Assembly: GCA_947568835.1 (NCBI GenBank)
Contig: OX387607.1
Location: forward strand, 7,573,201-7,637,200
Reading direction: 5' to 3'
DNA: 64,000 bases
DNA from: Protonemura montana
Taxonomy: Eukaryota; Arthropoda; Insecta; Plecoptera; Nemouridae
Below the pieces are notes generated by a model, which did no database searches, was not told the origin of the DNA, and saw only the letters and a program-made list of their open reading frames with translations. Shown piece after piece: positions 33,129-45,600 of this stretch (position 1 is its first letter; each line of letters opens with the position of its first letter). Position numbers and translations under genes: made by a program.

Positions 33129-34427
33129 TACCACCATAAGTTGTGTTACTAATTATTAACTGGTTGCCGTTTGAAACTTTTGTCTACTTTATCTAACTTT
33201 AGCACTAGCATTCAAAAACATATTTCCGACTAGGTTTTATGATTTCTAAAATTTAATTTGACACAATTTGTCAAAATTTGTCACCTACTCAAGATTTTAT
33301 TAAGAAAACTTCGCTGATTTTTACTCGGGATTCTAAACTTTAGAATGGAAATATGTTTTGCAATTTTAAACACGAATTGCTAAGAAACTTCGGAATACTT
33401 TCGTGGGCTTGTAAATTAAAAACATGCCCATTTTGTGACATGTTAAATATTTGGCTTTATTGATCATAATTACAGCAATAAACATGAACTTTACAAATTT
33501 TTGAAATGTATTTATTAGCATACGATGGATTTTTGAGTCAAATAGCTCTGGTATTAGCGATTCTCGGAACATTTTTATCGCAAACCGGATTGCAGAGTAC
33601 TGCTGGGTAGTGTACATCACGTTTTAGTTCAGACACTCTGGGAATTACTTTCCGTGTTATGAATTTCAAATGATACGAGTATGACAGTGAGTAAAATGCA
33701 TCACTTTCGAAAAGTGGATCATTTCGCTGTGCACCGCACATTAATTTGCGGTATCCAAAACTTCCCGCTGCATTTTAGCAGGTACAAAAATTTCAGTTAC
33801 ATAATTTGTATGTGTAAACCACAAGCGGAATTTCGAAACAAATACCCGTCGAAACCAATCATCTCCCTTAATTATATCAAACATCTATGATTGAAATTCA
33901 TCTGAACCGTCACGTAACAATACGATATTCGTGACTTCAAGATGTTATTTGATAAGAGAGGGTCTGGTTTTTCGTTGTTTAAATCAGTGTAACTTTCCTG
34001 CCAACTTCCAATTGAGCCAAAATCTAATCCTGAAAGAATTTTCCGAATTGAACCTCTCATTGCAATAGCATATACTCGTTTGCTAGATCAAGTCTAAAGC
34101 CTCAGGGTGCCAGGCGAATTACCAATAACCTGCACTTATTTCGCTGATGGGCGTGTACAATTGTCATTATCTGGTAATAACCATTATGTCCGCTGACTGG
34201 AACTGTAATCATCAATTGTTCACAAAACAGTGATTTGCCCACAGACACGATCAGACGAATTTCTGCGCTTTTTGGGGGCTACGCTACACTACACATACAA
34301 AAACTGAATTATTTCGTAGGAAACGCGTTAAAAAGCGATGTCGGCTCACTTTCAGTAACTATTGGTGTGCTTTGAAATTACTTTTAGAAACCATGTGGCG
34401 CTCGATTTCTTTATTAATTGGCATGTT

Positions 34428-34934
34428 CACCGAACGGTTTTGTGTTGGAAACACCGGTTCTTGTGAGATCACCGAAGTTAAGTAACACTGTGCCATAGGT
34501 CAGTTACTGGGTAGGTGACCATCGAACGGTTTGGTGGGTTGAAAACATCGGTTCTTGTGGGATCCCCGAAGTTAAGTAACACTGCGCCATGAGCCAGGTA
34601 TTGGGTGGGTGACCATGATGCATATGACCAGTTTTATTCAGGATAGAGGCTAAAGAGATAACAGTTAGTACAACTTTATTTTAGTTACCAATTTTTCTAC
34701 AGCATGGGTTTATGGAGAAATCCTGTTGTATGCGTTGTATCGTCCTTTGAAAGGGACGCTAAGCCGCTGGCGCTATTGGTGCTCTTTAAAAGGAGTGGGC
34801 TGTGTGGTGGTACCTGGTTACTTCTCCACCCTTTCAAGTTTAGGTTAGGTTTATCGTCATCCTCATTATGACACGCTGATTCACCGACGCCATTAGACCA
34901 GCGCTACAGGACCAGTTGTCAAAAGCAATCAATC
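34428..34934 (+). mobile_element. 5S-rRNA-derived SINE with dimeric head (outer-block copy)
   Basis: Duplicate of 21541-22047. Confidence 0.88.
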
Positions 34935-35695
34935 GTATACAGAAAATGTTCATTTGTAAGAATAAGCGAACCTGAAAATCTTCCTGTGGAAGTCCCAATT
35001 ATCTTATTTGTAACAGACGCCGCCGGAAAGATCTTACCCAGCTCCTTGGCGCGCGTAACCAAAGCGTCGAAGTCGGCGAGGGTGCCGAAGATCGGGTCGA
35101 TGTCACGGAAATCTGAGATGTCGTAGCCGAAGTCGATCATCGGCGATTTGAAAATGGGTGACAGCCATACTGCGTCTATCCCGAGGTCACGGAAGTGCTC
35201 AAGACGCGACGTTATACCTGTAATAGGCGCCACAACACGCAGTGCATTTCACAGATATATTACCATTATTTTTGTTGGATATTTTGCTGCACTTTCATTT
35301 CAACCGCACATTTTCACAACACCTTAACACATGTGATACATTCTCCCAAGACGCTTATGATTAGTTAATGGTTAATTTCCTGCACTTCACTTGTAAAGAA
35401 AAATTCCCTCCAGCACGAAAACATAATTTACCGACAGAGGCACCACCAGTCGTTTTGGGGTGCCATGCGGGCCTACTGTCAGTTTTAAAAACACTGCATA
35501 TCATCACCGTTGATGCCCGCCATTTTCCTGTTGCTCTAAGGCTTTTTTAGTGCCAAGATCTTTTGTTTTCGAGCTATAATAAGATATTCCCAAACAGTTG
35601 TAACAATCCCAAGATTTTTTTTGCAGATTTAAGTATTTTTAAATCCCGCTACTAAAATCATAGCTGAAATTTCATTCACGGATTGGTTTCCATGC

Positions 35696-35715
35696 GGGGG
35701 GGGGGGGGGGGGGGG
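35696..35715 (+). repeat. poly-G run, 20
   Basis: Outer-block counterpart of 22809-22825. Confidence 0.95.
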
Positions 35716-37460
35716 AGTCCTTTGGCTGGTACCTTATCTCACGGGCCATACCATAAATGACAAGCTGGTACAACCCCCCTCCCCCAACCCCAAGGCTTGA
35801 ACTAGGTTTTTTTTTTATAACGGCTCATGCACGTCGAAAGTATACAAAATTTATTACCTAAGAAAGCCTGTTTCGTTTCCAAGTAGAAAATTATTCAAAT
35901 TGTATAATTAAGTGTTAGAATCTTGAATAAACAGACATCTCATCGACAGCCAAATGCTACTATAGTGGGCCTCAAGAGCACTCAGTTTGTCTATTTTACA
36001 TATAATTTTGGTTTGTTTGTACCTCTGGTCTGAACCATAAGAATTATTATAGTTTTTGGTTAGCGTGTACCTCTTTCGGCACTGCCTGTTGCCACTAAAT
36101 ATTAGAATTCAGGAAGAAAGTCTACAACAGCCAGTGAGCAAACGAGCGCAATGACTGTTATTTTTTTCAACGCACATCAATTTTGCTGTTTATCCCGAAT
36201 ATAATTAGCAGATATTTTTGGAGAAATTTTAAACCGTACAAGATACATTTTGCATTTCAAAAGCCAAACGCATTCGCTCATCAATCAATAGGTGTGAGTT
36301 CACGATTGACGTTTCCAAAAGCTCATGTTACGCACTGGAAACTGAGCCAGGAAGATAAGGATGACAGTGCTCGTGATTGATTGCCCTTCTTGAGTTATGA
36401 GCTGTCAGTCAAATAAGGAGATTGGGGCTCTCAGTTCAAATGGACGAAGCTTATGTGTCCTAGAACATTACGTGTTACTAGCTAATTGAAAACAAATCTT
36501 TAGGAAAATACTGATTGAAATACGAGTCGCTAAATGTGCTTGGTAACAAAATATTTCAGAAGCTAAGACGATATTTTGAAGCTTATTGATTTAAAGAAAA
36601 GTAAACCCTAGGTGCAAGCGATAAGAAATGTGTTGTATTAACCTTGAACTTAATACTTGTAGCTAAGGGCCTGTCAGATAAATAACAAAATATCTCACTT
36701 ATCATTGAGTAATCATAATAACTTAAAAAATTATATGAGGTTGTTTCTTTCAAATTTGGTTCAAAAACGCTCAATGAACTTTAACATTTTTGATTCCGCT
36801 GACGATATCGTGGACGACAGGGCTAAAATGATTAAACCCATGAGCGAAGACAGCCGAAAACACAAACAAGAAAGTAAAATCGTCTACCGACCGCCCAAAG
36901 TTGCACCTTTATCGTTCACTAAACGGGTTCCATTGGAGAATATCATTACATACCTGCTAACCTAACTAATAATGGTAATTAGATCGTTGCAATTAATGAT
37001 ATACCAGCGTTATCTGGCTTTAATTTTACGGCTTCTATCTCCAGGACAGAAATACGTTTTGATGATATATTATTTGCGCTAAAAAGTCAGTCGAATAATA
37101 CCATGTGTAACGCATTGGAAGTCCACATAACTACGATATAAAGTTAATTAAACGATTTAGATTACAACACCTTGGTACTCCCTTAATGCTGATGCAATTT
37201 TTGGTTTTAAAGTATCCAAACTGGCTGCCTTGCGTGCTACGCACTATGTCCAGCTGATTTTTTAAAAAATCCTATCAACTCCTAATCACGAATGTCGTAC
37301 AACGTAACATAGTAAAATCAGTACAGGTTTGCAGTTATTGTAAAAAAAATAGCAGTTCGTTAACCAAATCATGTCAATGTTCGATCATCAAATCACAAAT
37401 CAAAAGAAAATAACTATAAGCAGTCAGCCCATGACGTGACCATTCATTTTTTGAGGTCTA

Positions 37461-37910
<450 letters not shown>

Positions 37911-38214
37911 TCAAAGATACATTAAATTAGTTAAAGCATGTTTATCCATAAAAATCTGCTAAATAGATATTCTTTATCTGGGAAATTTCAATTCAAACTG
38001 ATTTTCAATCAAGCATCAGAACACCATAATTTCCATTGGCCTAGTGATGTTGCTCTTTTCTAGGCTTTTATTAATAATATTAAATTTTATCTTTTATTTA
38101 TTCTTTCCATTATTCTTTATAATTCTTCAATAATCAAGGTAACTGATAATCAGATAATTCAATTCTCATCGATATTTGTAAATTTGACCGATTATAAGGA
38201 ACACTACAGCGCTA

Positions 38215-38303
38215 TCAAAAATTGATGTCCATACAGGGACTCGAAACCCAATATCCACCTATCGCGTGAGATGGTCTAGCTCATTGAGCTATTTGGACAC
38301 ACA
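38215..38303 (-). mobile_element. tRNA-derived SINE head
   Basis: On the minus strand: TAGCTCAATGAGCTAGA (box A like), then GGGTTTCGAGTCCC (box B like), then GGACATCAATTTTTGA. The same head, partly inverted, occurs near 40476-40620 and 48640. Confidence 0.75.
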
Positions 38304-38520
38304 ATATTTGAGAGGATTTTACTGCATTTCATGAAAATGACGGATCTCCAAGGAGTAGAACCAAGAGGCTGTGAATACTCACTGTCGATCTGATTCTAGT
38401 GACGCTTTTCTCGAGATCGATTACTGAGAGGATAGTAATTAAAAAAGTCTATAGCATGCTTTACAGCTACATAAATTCATGAAGCTAGCACATCGAGACA
38501 CATTTTCATAGATGTGCGTC

Positions 38521-38958
38521 GTCACCGAACGGTTTGGTGTGTTGGAAACACCGGTTCTCGTAAGATCACCGAAGTTAAGCAACAATGCGCTGAGTCAGGT
38601 ATTGGATGAGTGGCCATCATACACATGACCAGTTCTGTTCGGGAGAGAGGTTGGAGAGATGGAATTTAGAACAGCAACTTCACTCGCCTTGCTTAGCAAC
38701 CTTTCGACAGCATGGATTTGTGGAGGAATCCTGCTGTTTGAGTTGTACTGTCCTTCGGAAGGGACGTTAAGCCGGTAGCCCGCTTGGTGCTCTTCGACAG
38801 GAGTAGGCTACGTGCCGGCACTAGGTTTCCCCTCCTCCCTTCTAGGCTAGGTTAAGTTCATCATCACCCTCATCAACATCCACTCATTCACCGCCGCTAT
38901 TAGACCAGCGCCGCATGGCCAGATGTCAAAACAGTGCGTCGTTAAACACCACACAAAA
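38521..38958 (+). mobile_element. 5S-rRNA-derived SINE, best full-length copy
   Basis: About 438 bp. The head CACCGAACGGTTTGGTGTG leads into ACACCGGTTCTCGTAAGATC, AAGTTAAGCAACAATGCG and GGTATTGGATGAGTGG, which follow the internal promoter of arthropod 5S rRNA. The body has ATGGATTTGTGGAGGAATCC and GGACGTTAAGCCGGT. It ends GTCGTTAAACACCACAC plus an A-run, and a short second end follows. Confidence 0.93.
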
Positions 38959-39265
38959 AAATGTGCGTCGTCAAACAGCTCAACTAAGATATAAAACCGA
39001 ACTATCTGGCTTGGATTTGAATAAAATTATTATTTTATCGATTTGCTGATAACCTAGTGGCTTGAAGTAAATGTATTACCTTCTCGGTAGAAGTGAAAGG
39101 TTATGGGATTTGGTTATTGAAACGAAGAAAATTAGAATATTACTAGAAAAATTACTAGAGAAGAGAAATAGAGAAATGGAGAATCACTCAAAAGTTGTCG
39201 CTATTGAATATGAGCTTGTTATCCACTGTATTTATTTTGGTAACGATTACAAGTAGATTTGTCGA

Positions 39266-40024
39266 AGGCTAAATTTTAATCTGGTGACAGCAAACTTAAC
39301 GAAGGCTCGAACTTGGCTTATTTTTGTAACCAGTGAGATATGATAGCGTGGTATCATAGTGAATCATAGCTTTTAAAATTGCGACTAACGATAAATCGTG
39401 TAATTATTTGACTGCTCAAAATGAAAATACTACAAACTGATTTATTACACTGAAATTAGTTTTATTACCATATTATTACTCTATTATAAATAACCCTACC
39501 TCCTTAAGCACTCTTTGAGCTTATCGTCATCCCCTCTATCGCAAGTTGCTTTGCCGTATAATCGAACCAAAAGCAAATTTACGATAAATTGAAAAATGTT
39601 CGCATATTTTTCGACAATAAAGAGAAGCAAATTGAAATATTTGTGAATCACAAATATCTGGAACACAGTTTTAGCTTGCATGTAATAAAATGTCAATGTT
39701 TTTATGTTACATTTTATGAAAATCAGTTACAATTATACCACATCCCAAGCGTTCATTAAAGTATTCGCTTTTTCCGAAGCCTCTCCTTCAATTTCCCTCC
39801 AGCTTGCAAATAAATACATTTATCCACAACGCAACCGCGTCCACATAATTCTAACCTAATTCTAACTAAGTTTCCTCACGCCCATAATTTCGGTGGTGGG
39901 CATATCCTCCACCAAAATCCAACACGATTTCAGCACTGTTCAGTTTGTCGACCACCGACCGTACACTTTCCATCTCCCTTTTCACTTTCACGAATTGTTC
40001 TAACACTGCAATTATGGTGACCTG
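39266..40024 (+). repeat. 0.76-kb dispersed repeat, copy 1
   Basis: Nearly identical to 50057-50815: both start AAGGCTAAATTTTAATCTGG and end ATTATGGTGACCTGAC. No inverted termini or target duplication are visible. The minus strand has a short frame (EQFVKVKREMESVRSVVDKL) open in both copies, perhaps the end of a transposon protein. Confidence 0.85.
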
Positions 40025-40475
40025 ACCCGATCGTAGGGGTGTTTGGGTGGGGGGCCAAAAATCTCAAACCTCTGGCCCGGGTCTCTTTAAGAATTAGACA
40101 GTCTCTCGTCTTCTTGGGGTTTGAAACAACGTGCTAATCGTTTTGGCAACAAGCAGACGTTTTGGGTAAGTCTTAAATATAAGGGCAGCTATTTTAATGC
40201 CCAAACATTATTTGCTCTTAAGCCAGTATTTGAAGCTTTGGGATACATTTCTGAGTGGTCATTAATTGTTACTATTTATAACTTTAAAATACTCTGTATT
40301 TTGTACTTGAAAAACACACAGATACCAACATTAAATTATTTATATAAGATATTGTTTGAAATTTGTTTTGAATTACGTCTGTCAGCGACTGTCAGCGTCT
40401 GTCAGCTTGTAAAAGATATTTGATATCTGAAATCGTATCTTGTAATAAATATTAATATATTGTGATCTTCTCAAA

Positions 40476-40605
40476 AATTGATGCCCAAACGGGGACTCAA
40501 ACCTCGATCTCCACTTGTCGCGGGTGTTGCTCTAAACCATTGAGCTATTTGGACACGATAGGTGGAGATCAAGGTTCAAGTCCCCGTTTGGGCATCAATT
40601 TTTGA
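40476..40605. mobile_element. tRNA-like SINE as an inverted pair (fold-back)
   Basis: The arm GATGCCCAAACGGGGACT... (40481-40523) is repeated in reverse complement at 40562-40600 (...AGTCCCCGTTTGGGCATC). The central 40 bases hold the box-A half once. The RNA or DNA would fold into a long hairpin. Confidence 0.8.
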
Positions 40606-41514
40606 GACGGTTATAGTGTTGATAATAATAAAATACCCCGCGCATTGCAAGCGTTTGTAATTTACATAAGATTTCATCCTAATATTGTAATCTTATTTAC
40701 CTAATTTACTGTTTATGACGAATGCAATATCATGTATTATACATTGATAATACAAATTATCTAAATGAACTAAAATAACAATTAAATAATAAATTGCACA
40801 ATTAAGAAATTAACAGCCTATCAAAACAAAAAATTGCAGCAAATTATCGTACTTATTGACCTAATCACAAGTTAACAGACCTTTACGCTTTTAACCGACA
40901 GTTAAAAATCCCAGTAGTTTGCAATAATGTTGTATCTACTATCGTAATTTAAATAAATTATTGTATAATCAACCATAATTCTGGACAAGTAGGTAAGCTA
41001 AACAGCAAGATAATTAAAGCACAATTAAAAGTACTCACGCCGATATTAGGTCACTCGTGACTCATCGTGGTCACGTATATTTTTGAAGAGTAAATAATAC
41101 GCATAACCAACAAAAAGTAATTTCTTGATCAGTGCAACTCTTTCATAACGCAATGATCTACCTGCCTGCCCTGCAACAAGCACCAGACTGAGTCTTCTCT
41201 TACTATAGGTACCGTAGTCTCGGCGTGATCGTTCAAGGCCAATTCCGATTGGACGATGGTAGTAATGGTACTTGATACTACTGAGTCGATTCACGAGGTT
41301 TATTTTACGGTTTTATTTTAGGTTTGTTTACGGTTGATTTTTAGTTTCGCCGGGAGGTTGATAAAAATTGTAATTTCCTTAAACATAAATATGCATGAAT
41401 TAGGCCATTGTAATACCTATTTGAGTAATATTTTTTTGGTAAATTTAGTGAGAAAATTAAATTTAAGAGTTCTTAAATTGATTTGTTGTGGTAAACTACG
41501 CTCTGCCTTAAAGG

Positions 41515-41796
41515 TAGGACAGGAAACCGGGTGCCGGCGCGTAGCCTACTCTGATTGAAGAGTACCAAGGGGACCACCGGCTTAACGTTCTTTCCAAATC
41601 CATGCTGTCGCGGCGTTGATAAGCAAGGCACTTTCATGGATTGTACTAAAATGCATCGTATCATCCTCTCTTTCGAACAGAACTGGCCATGTTTATGATG
41701 GTCACCCATCCAATACCTGACACAGCGAAATTATGCTCAACTTTGGTAGTCTGATGGGATAAGGTGTTTCAAACACGCCGAACTGTTCGAATTTTC
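41515..41796 (-). mobile_element. 5S-rRNA-derived SINE, internally deleted
   Basis: Antisense body GGTGCCGGCGCGTAGCCTAC and CACCGGCTTAACGT, then GGTCACCCATCCAATACCTG and CGCCGAACTGTTCG, the antisense of the head. Its 3' end is missing. Confidence 0.82.
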
Positions 41797-42057
41797 TTAT
41801 GTTTTTAGACTCATATCTAAATTATCTAACCTTGGCACTAGATCTAAAAAAATATATTTAACACTATTACTTAGCATTCAAACCCGAGATTTTAGTGTTT
41901 GAATTTTCGATGTAAGTCGAAAATTTAGTCGATGTAGTTGCTTATTATTTTAAAGAACTGCGGATGAGTAAGAGTCTGAATAAGCGAATTCTGATATACT
42001 ACGAGGTTGATTGCCTCTCTTATGGCGCTACCGAACCAATATTCTTTGTTAATTACC

Positions 42058-42297
42058 GACAGCATGAATTTATGAGGGAATCCTGTTGTTCGCGTTTTAC
42101 CGTCCTTCAGAAGGAACGTTAAGCCGTTGGTCCCCTTGGTGCCCTTCGACAGGAGAGGGCTTCCTGCCGGCACCGGGTTTACTCTATTCCCTTCTAGACG
42201 AGGTCAAGCCTATCTTTATTCTCATCATCACCCACTCATTCACCAACGGCTTATGACCAGTGCCACAGAGCTCATCATCAAAACATTGAGCTGTTGA
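42058..42297 (+). mobile_element. 5S-rRNA-derived SINE, body only
   Basis: Starts in the body at ACAGCATGAATTTATGAGG, continues with GAACGTTAAGCCGTTGGTCC and ends GAGCTGTTGACAAG. The 5S head is absent. It ends about 130 bp before the P450 start codon. Confidence 0.8.
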
Positions 42298-42429
42298 CAA
42301 GATGTAAATCAATCATGAGATATTTTTTTCAGTCAAGATTCGAATCAGTGGTCTTCCCGTTGGAAAAGTCACAATCCTTATTCCCTATCTTTCCTCGACA
42401 GAAAGCACCAGCAGATACGCTACCTTGAG

Positions 42430-42605
42430 ATGCTGCTCCCTAATATGCTGCTGCTGGCGGCTGCCATCTTGACTTTTCTGGTCACATGGGTGGTGCCTCG
42501 CGTGCGGATCTGGACGTTGGGCAGAAAGCTGCCCGGACCTCCCGCTAGGCTGCTAGTGGGTAACGCGTATCAGTTAATGCGGAGACCGGAGACGACTTTC
42601 AGAGT
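42430..42605 (+). CDS. P450 exon 1: membrane anchor and proline-rich hinge
   Basis: Encodes MLLPNMLLLAAAILTFLVTW through RRPETTFR plus GT, at donor GTGAGC (phase 2). Confidence 0.92.
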
Positions 42606-45600
42606 GTGAGCTAATATTTTATAAAGTCGTGCGCCTATCGGTGCAGAGTGCATTTATTTATTGCTTCTAATGTGTCCCTTGATCAACTATAAAAAAAAAA
42701 GGTTACCCTTAAACTCGGTAATACCAAAATCTTCAACTCGGAGTTGAGCTGAAGTCAAAATAAACCCTGATTTTTATTGCATATGATTCGAAGGCAAATG
42801 GCAATGTTTTGAAGTTCCACAGAGTTGAGATTTTGGTAAAACAGGCCTCAATAATAGCACTATAGCATACACTTTGTTTCATGCTAGCTTGCTGCCATTG
42901 AATGAAATAAGAAGCTTGGCATAGCATGTTGTGGTGTAATGCTATATTTTTTCTCTTTACCAAAACAGTATTTGTCCTTGAGAGTTTTAAGCATAAAGCG
43001 TTGTTTTTTGTGCGCAGGATCGCGGATATGTTCATTAAGTACGGGCCTGTGGTTCGAATCTGGCTGGGCACCAAGCTGGTCGTGGGCATCACGAGTCCAG
43101 CCGATGCACAGATAATTCTCTCGCATCCGAAGGTAACAATGCAACGGCGACCAACGAGCAAGAGCTTGACATTTAAAGAGATGCCATTTCAGAGATGAAA
43201 CTGCGACAAACTGGTAGCAGCGTGTTTTTGGTGTCATCTATCCCCCCCCCCCCCCCCCCCTCAACCATAACAACAAACATTCACTATTGCTTAAAAGCAC
43301 CGAGGTTAAGCGCCACTCCGCTGCGCCAGGCTATGAGTGGTGACCCATAATCATAATGCATAATCATTCTAGGCTAGATTAGGTTTATCATCATCTTCAT
43401 AATCTATTTATTCACCGTTGCTTCTGAGAATCGAAAATTATTGGGCAACTTGGGAATTATTTTGCATTTACTATATGTTTTTTTGAAAACTAAGCCAGAA
43501 TCATAACTGATATTTCATTCATGAGTTGGTAGCAAAGCAAGAATACAGTCGTTAAGCTAATATCGTCTCTTACGGGCTGGAATGTTATTGGATTCACACA
43601 AAAATGCTAATTTTTTTTATCTAACAACATACCTTTTTCAGGTAATCAACCGCGACCCCAACTTTGATATAGTACTGAACGACCTGGTCAACAACGGCCT
43701 GCTGACGTCACAGGGATCATTGCATCGGTACCAACGGAAGCTTGTTGCTCCGGCGTTCCACGCCAAGATCCTCTCCTCTTTCTTACCGATTTTTGGACAG
43801 AAGGCCGAGCTTCTTGCGAAGCGATTGCAAGCCTTGCCAGACGGCACCGATGTCGACATGAAGGTGCAGTTAAGCGCGTGCACTCTCGACGCCATACTTT
43901 CGACGGCAATAGGTTGGTTCATTCGTGGTGTTTTACGACGAACTGTTTTAATAACTGACCCTGTGCCATGAACCATAATTAACCTAAGCTACCCTAGGAG
44001 GGAGGAAGATAAACACAATGCCAGGTTTTCGCCTACTCCTGTCGAAGAGCACCAAAGAGCACCTTAACGTCTTTTCCTAAGGATGGTACAACATCAAGGT
44101 CGATAAGCAGGGCGAATGAAGTTGTTGTTCTAACTTTCATCCCTCCAACCTCTCTCTCGAACAGAACTATGATGGTCACTCATCCAATACTTGACCCAGC
44201 GCAGTGTAGCTTAACCTCGGTTTTTTAATAGTAACAACATGCGGCCAATAGCGACACTATTTGGTTTAGATGAAATCTTATCAAAATTGCAAACGCTTGC
44301 AAAAATATATATACTATATATATAAACTATTTGGTTTAGTTTCGCAATGCGAGTTGTGACTTCTAATTGGTAAGTTTCAGTAAAGTTTGAATGAAAAATA
44401 GGGTTTGTTCTTATGGAGAACAAATCATCCCAATTATCGTGATCAATCGTTTTTCGGTGAATGTTTTCAGTTTACACCAGACAATTGAAGTTATTATCCG
44501 TGTAAACTGGGTATAGGCTTGATTATAATATAACATACAACTTTTCTAAATCTTTATTTAGAATGCTCGTTACGTTTACTAAAATTATTAAAACTAGTTT
44601 TTGAGTTATTATATGTCGATTTTTTTTTTTTGCTTCTTTTCTCGTGTCAGCGTACAATGGTAAGACAGTCACATAAAAAAAATGTTTAATTTAGCAGCCG
44701 TCACTCTTTTCTCTCTGCCCTAATTGCCGTTTAATATTTTAACCTCGAAATGATGGGGGTTTAATTTTTAAACTGTCATTTGGAGGTCAAAATAAGTAGT
44801 CCCATTGATATTTTATTTGTATTTTTAAGTCATCAAATATTCCGTTTTGCAGTTAAACACATAGGTAGTTAAAAACTTTTATTTTCTTGGTCTTTGTGTG
44901 TTGCATCGATTTTTTGGTTTGCAACCATTAAAATATCATTGTTTTAAAGTAAATTACTGCGCCGGTTAAAATCGCCCCTAAACGTCGTTTTAAACGGCTT
45001 TGGTGCAATCGGCCCTTAGAAACTCTGTTTAAATCTCCTTAACTACCAAACGTTGAATTTACTATTGCAACTCATATGCTTGATGGCAGGGCTCGCATAA
45101 GTAGACAACAAAAGAGGCTTTCTTAAACCTCACATACGGGATAACCTTTTGGGGTGCAGCGCCGAAAGCGTCACGAATCTTCAAGCAACAGAAGAGGATA
45201 GTAAGGGCCCTAGCTGGTGCGTCCTACAAAGCGACATGCAGACCAATCTTTAAAAAAAGAAGATTACTAACCTACTATGGTATATTTATCTACTGCAGTA
45301 TTCTGCACACAGTGACTAACAACACGCTGCCCTCAACACCAGCCACTGAACAAATGATCACCAGGAACAAGACATACTACACGCAGCCCAAACATAGCAC
45401 GCGAGCATACGAGAAAAGTCCGTTATATCAGGGGCACGCATTGTTCAATAACCTTCCGAAATCAATCAAAGATCGTCGAGGAACAAGCAGCCTAAAGAGC
45501 GAACTAAAGAAATTTCTCTGCGATCTCTGCCCATATTCATTAAACGAATTCTACGCCATCAAAGAAGCATAATATCGATTTTATTTAAACATATATATAT

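Larger units (their letters stand above)
37912..42429. other. intergenic DNA between maltase and P450
   Basis: Repeat-rich: tRNA-like SINEs, 5S-derived SINEs and a 0.76-kb dispersed repeat, listed separately. I see no gene. The native promoter of the maltase should lie at its left end, but I cannot point to a TATA box or initiator. Confidence 0.6.
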
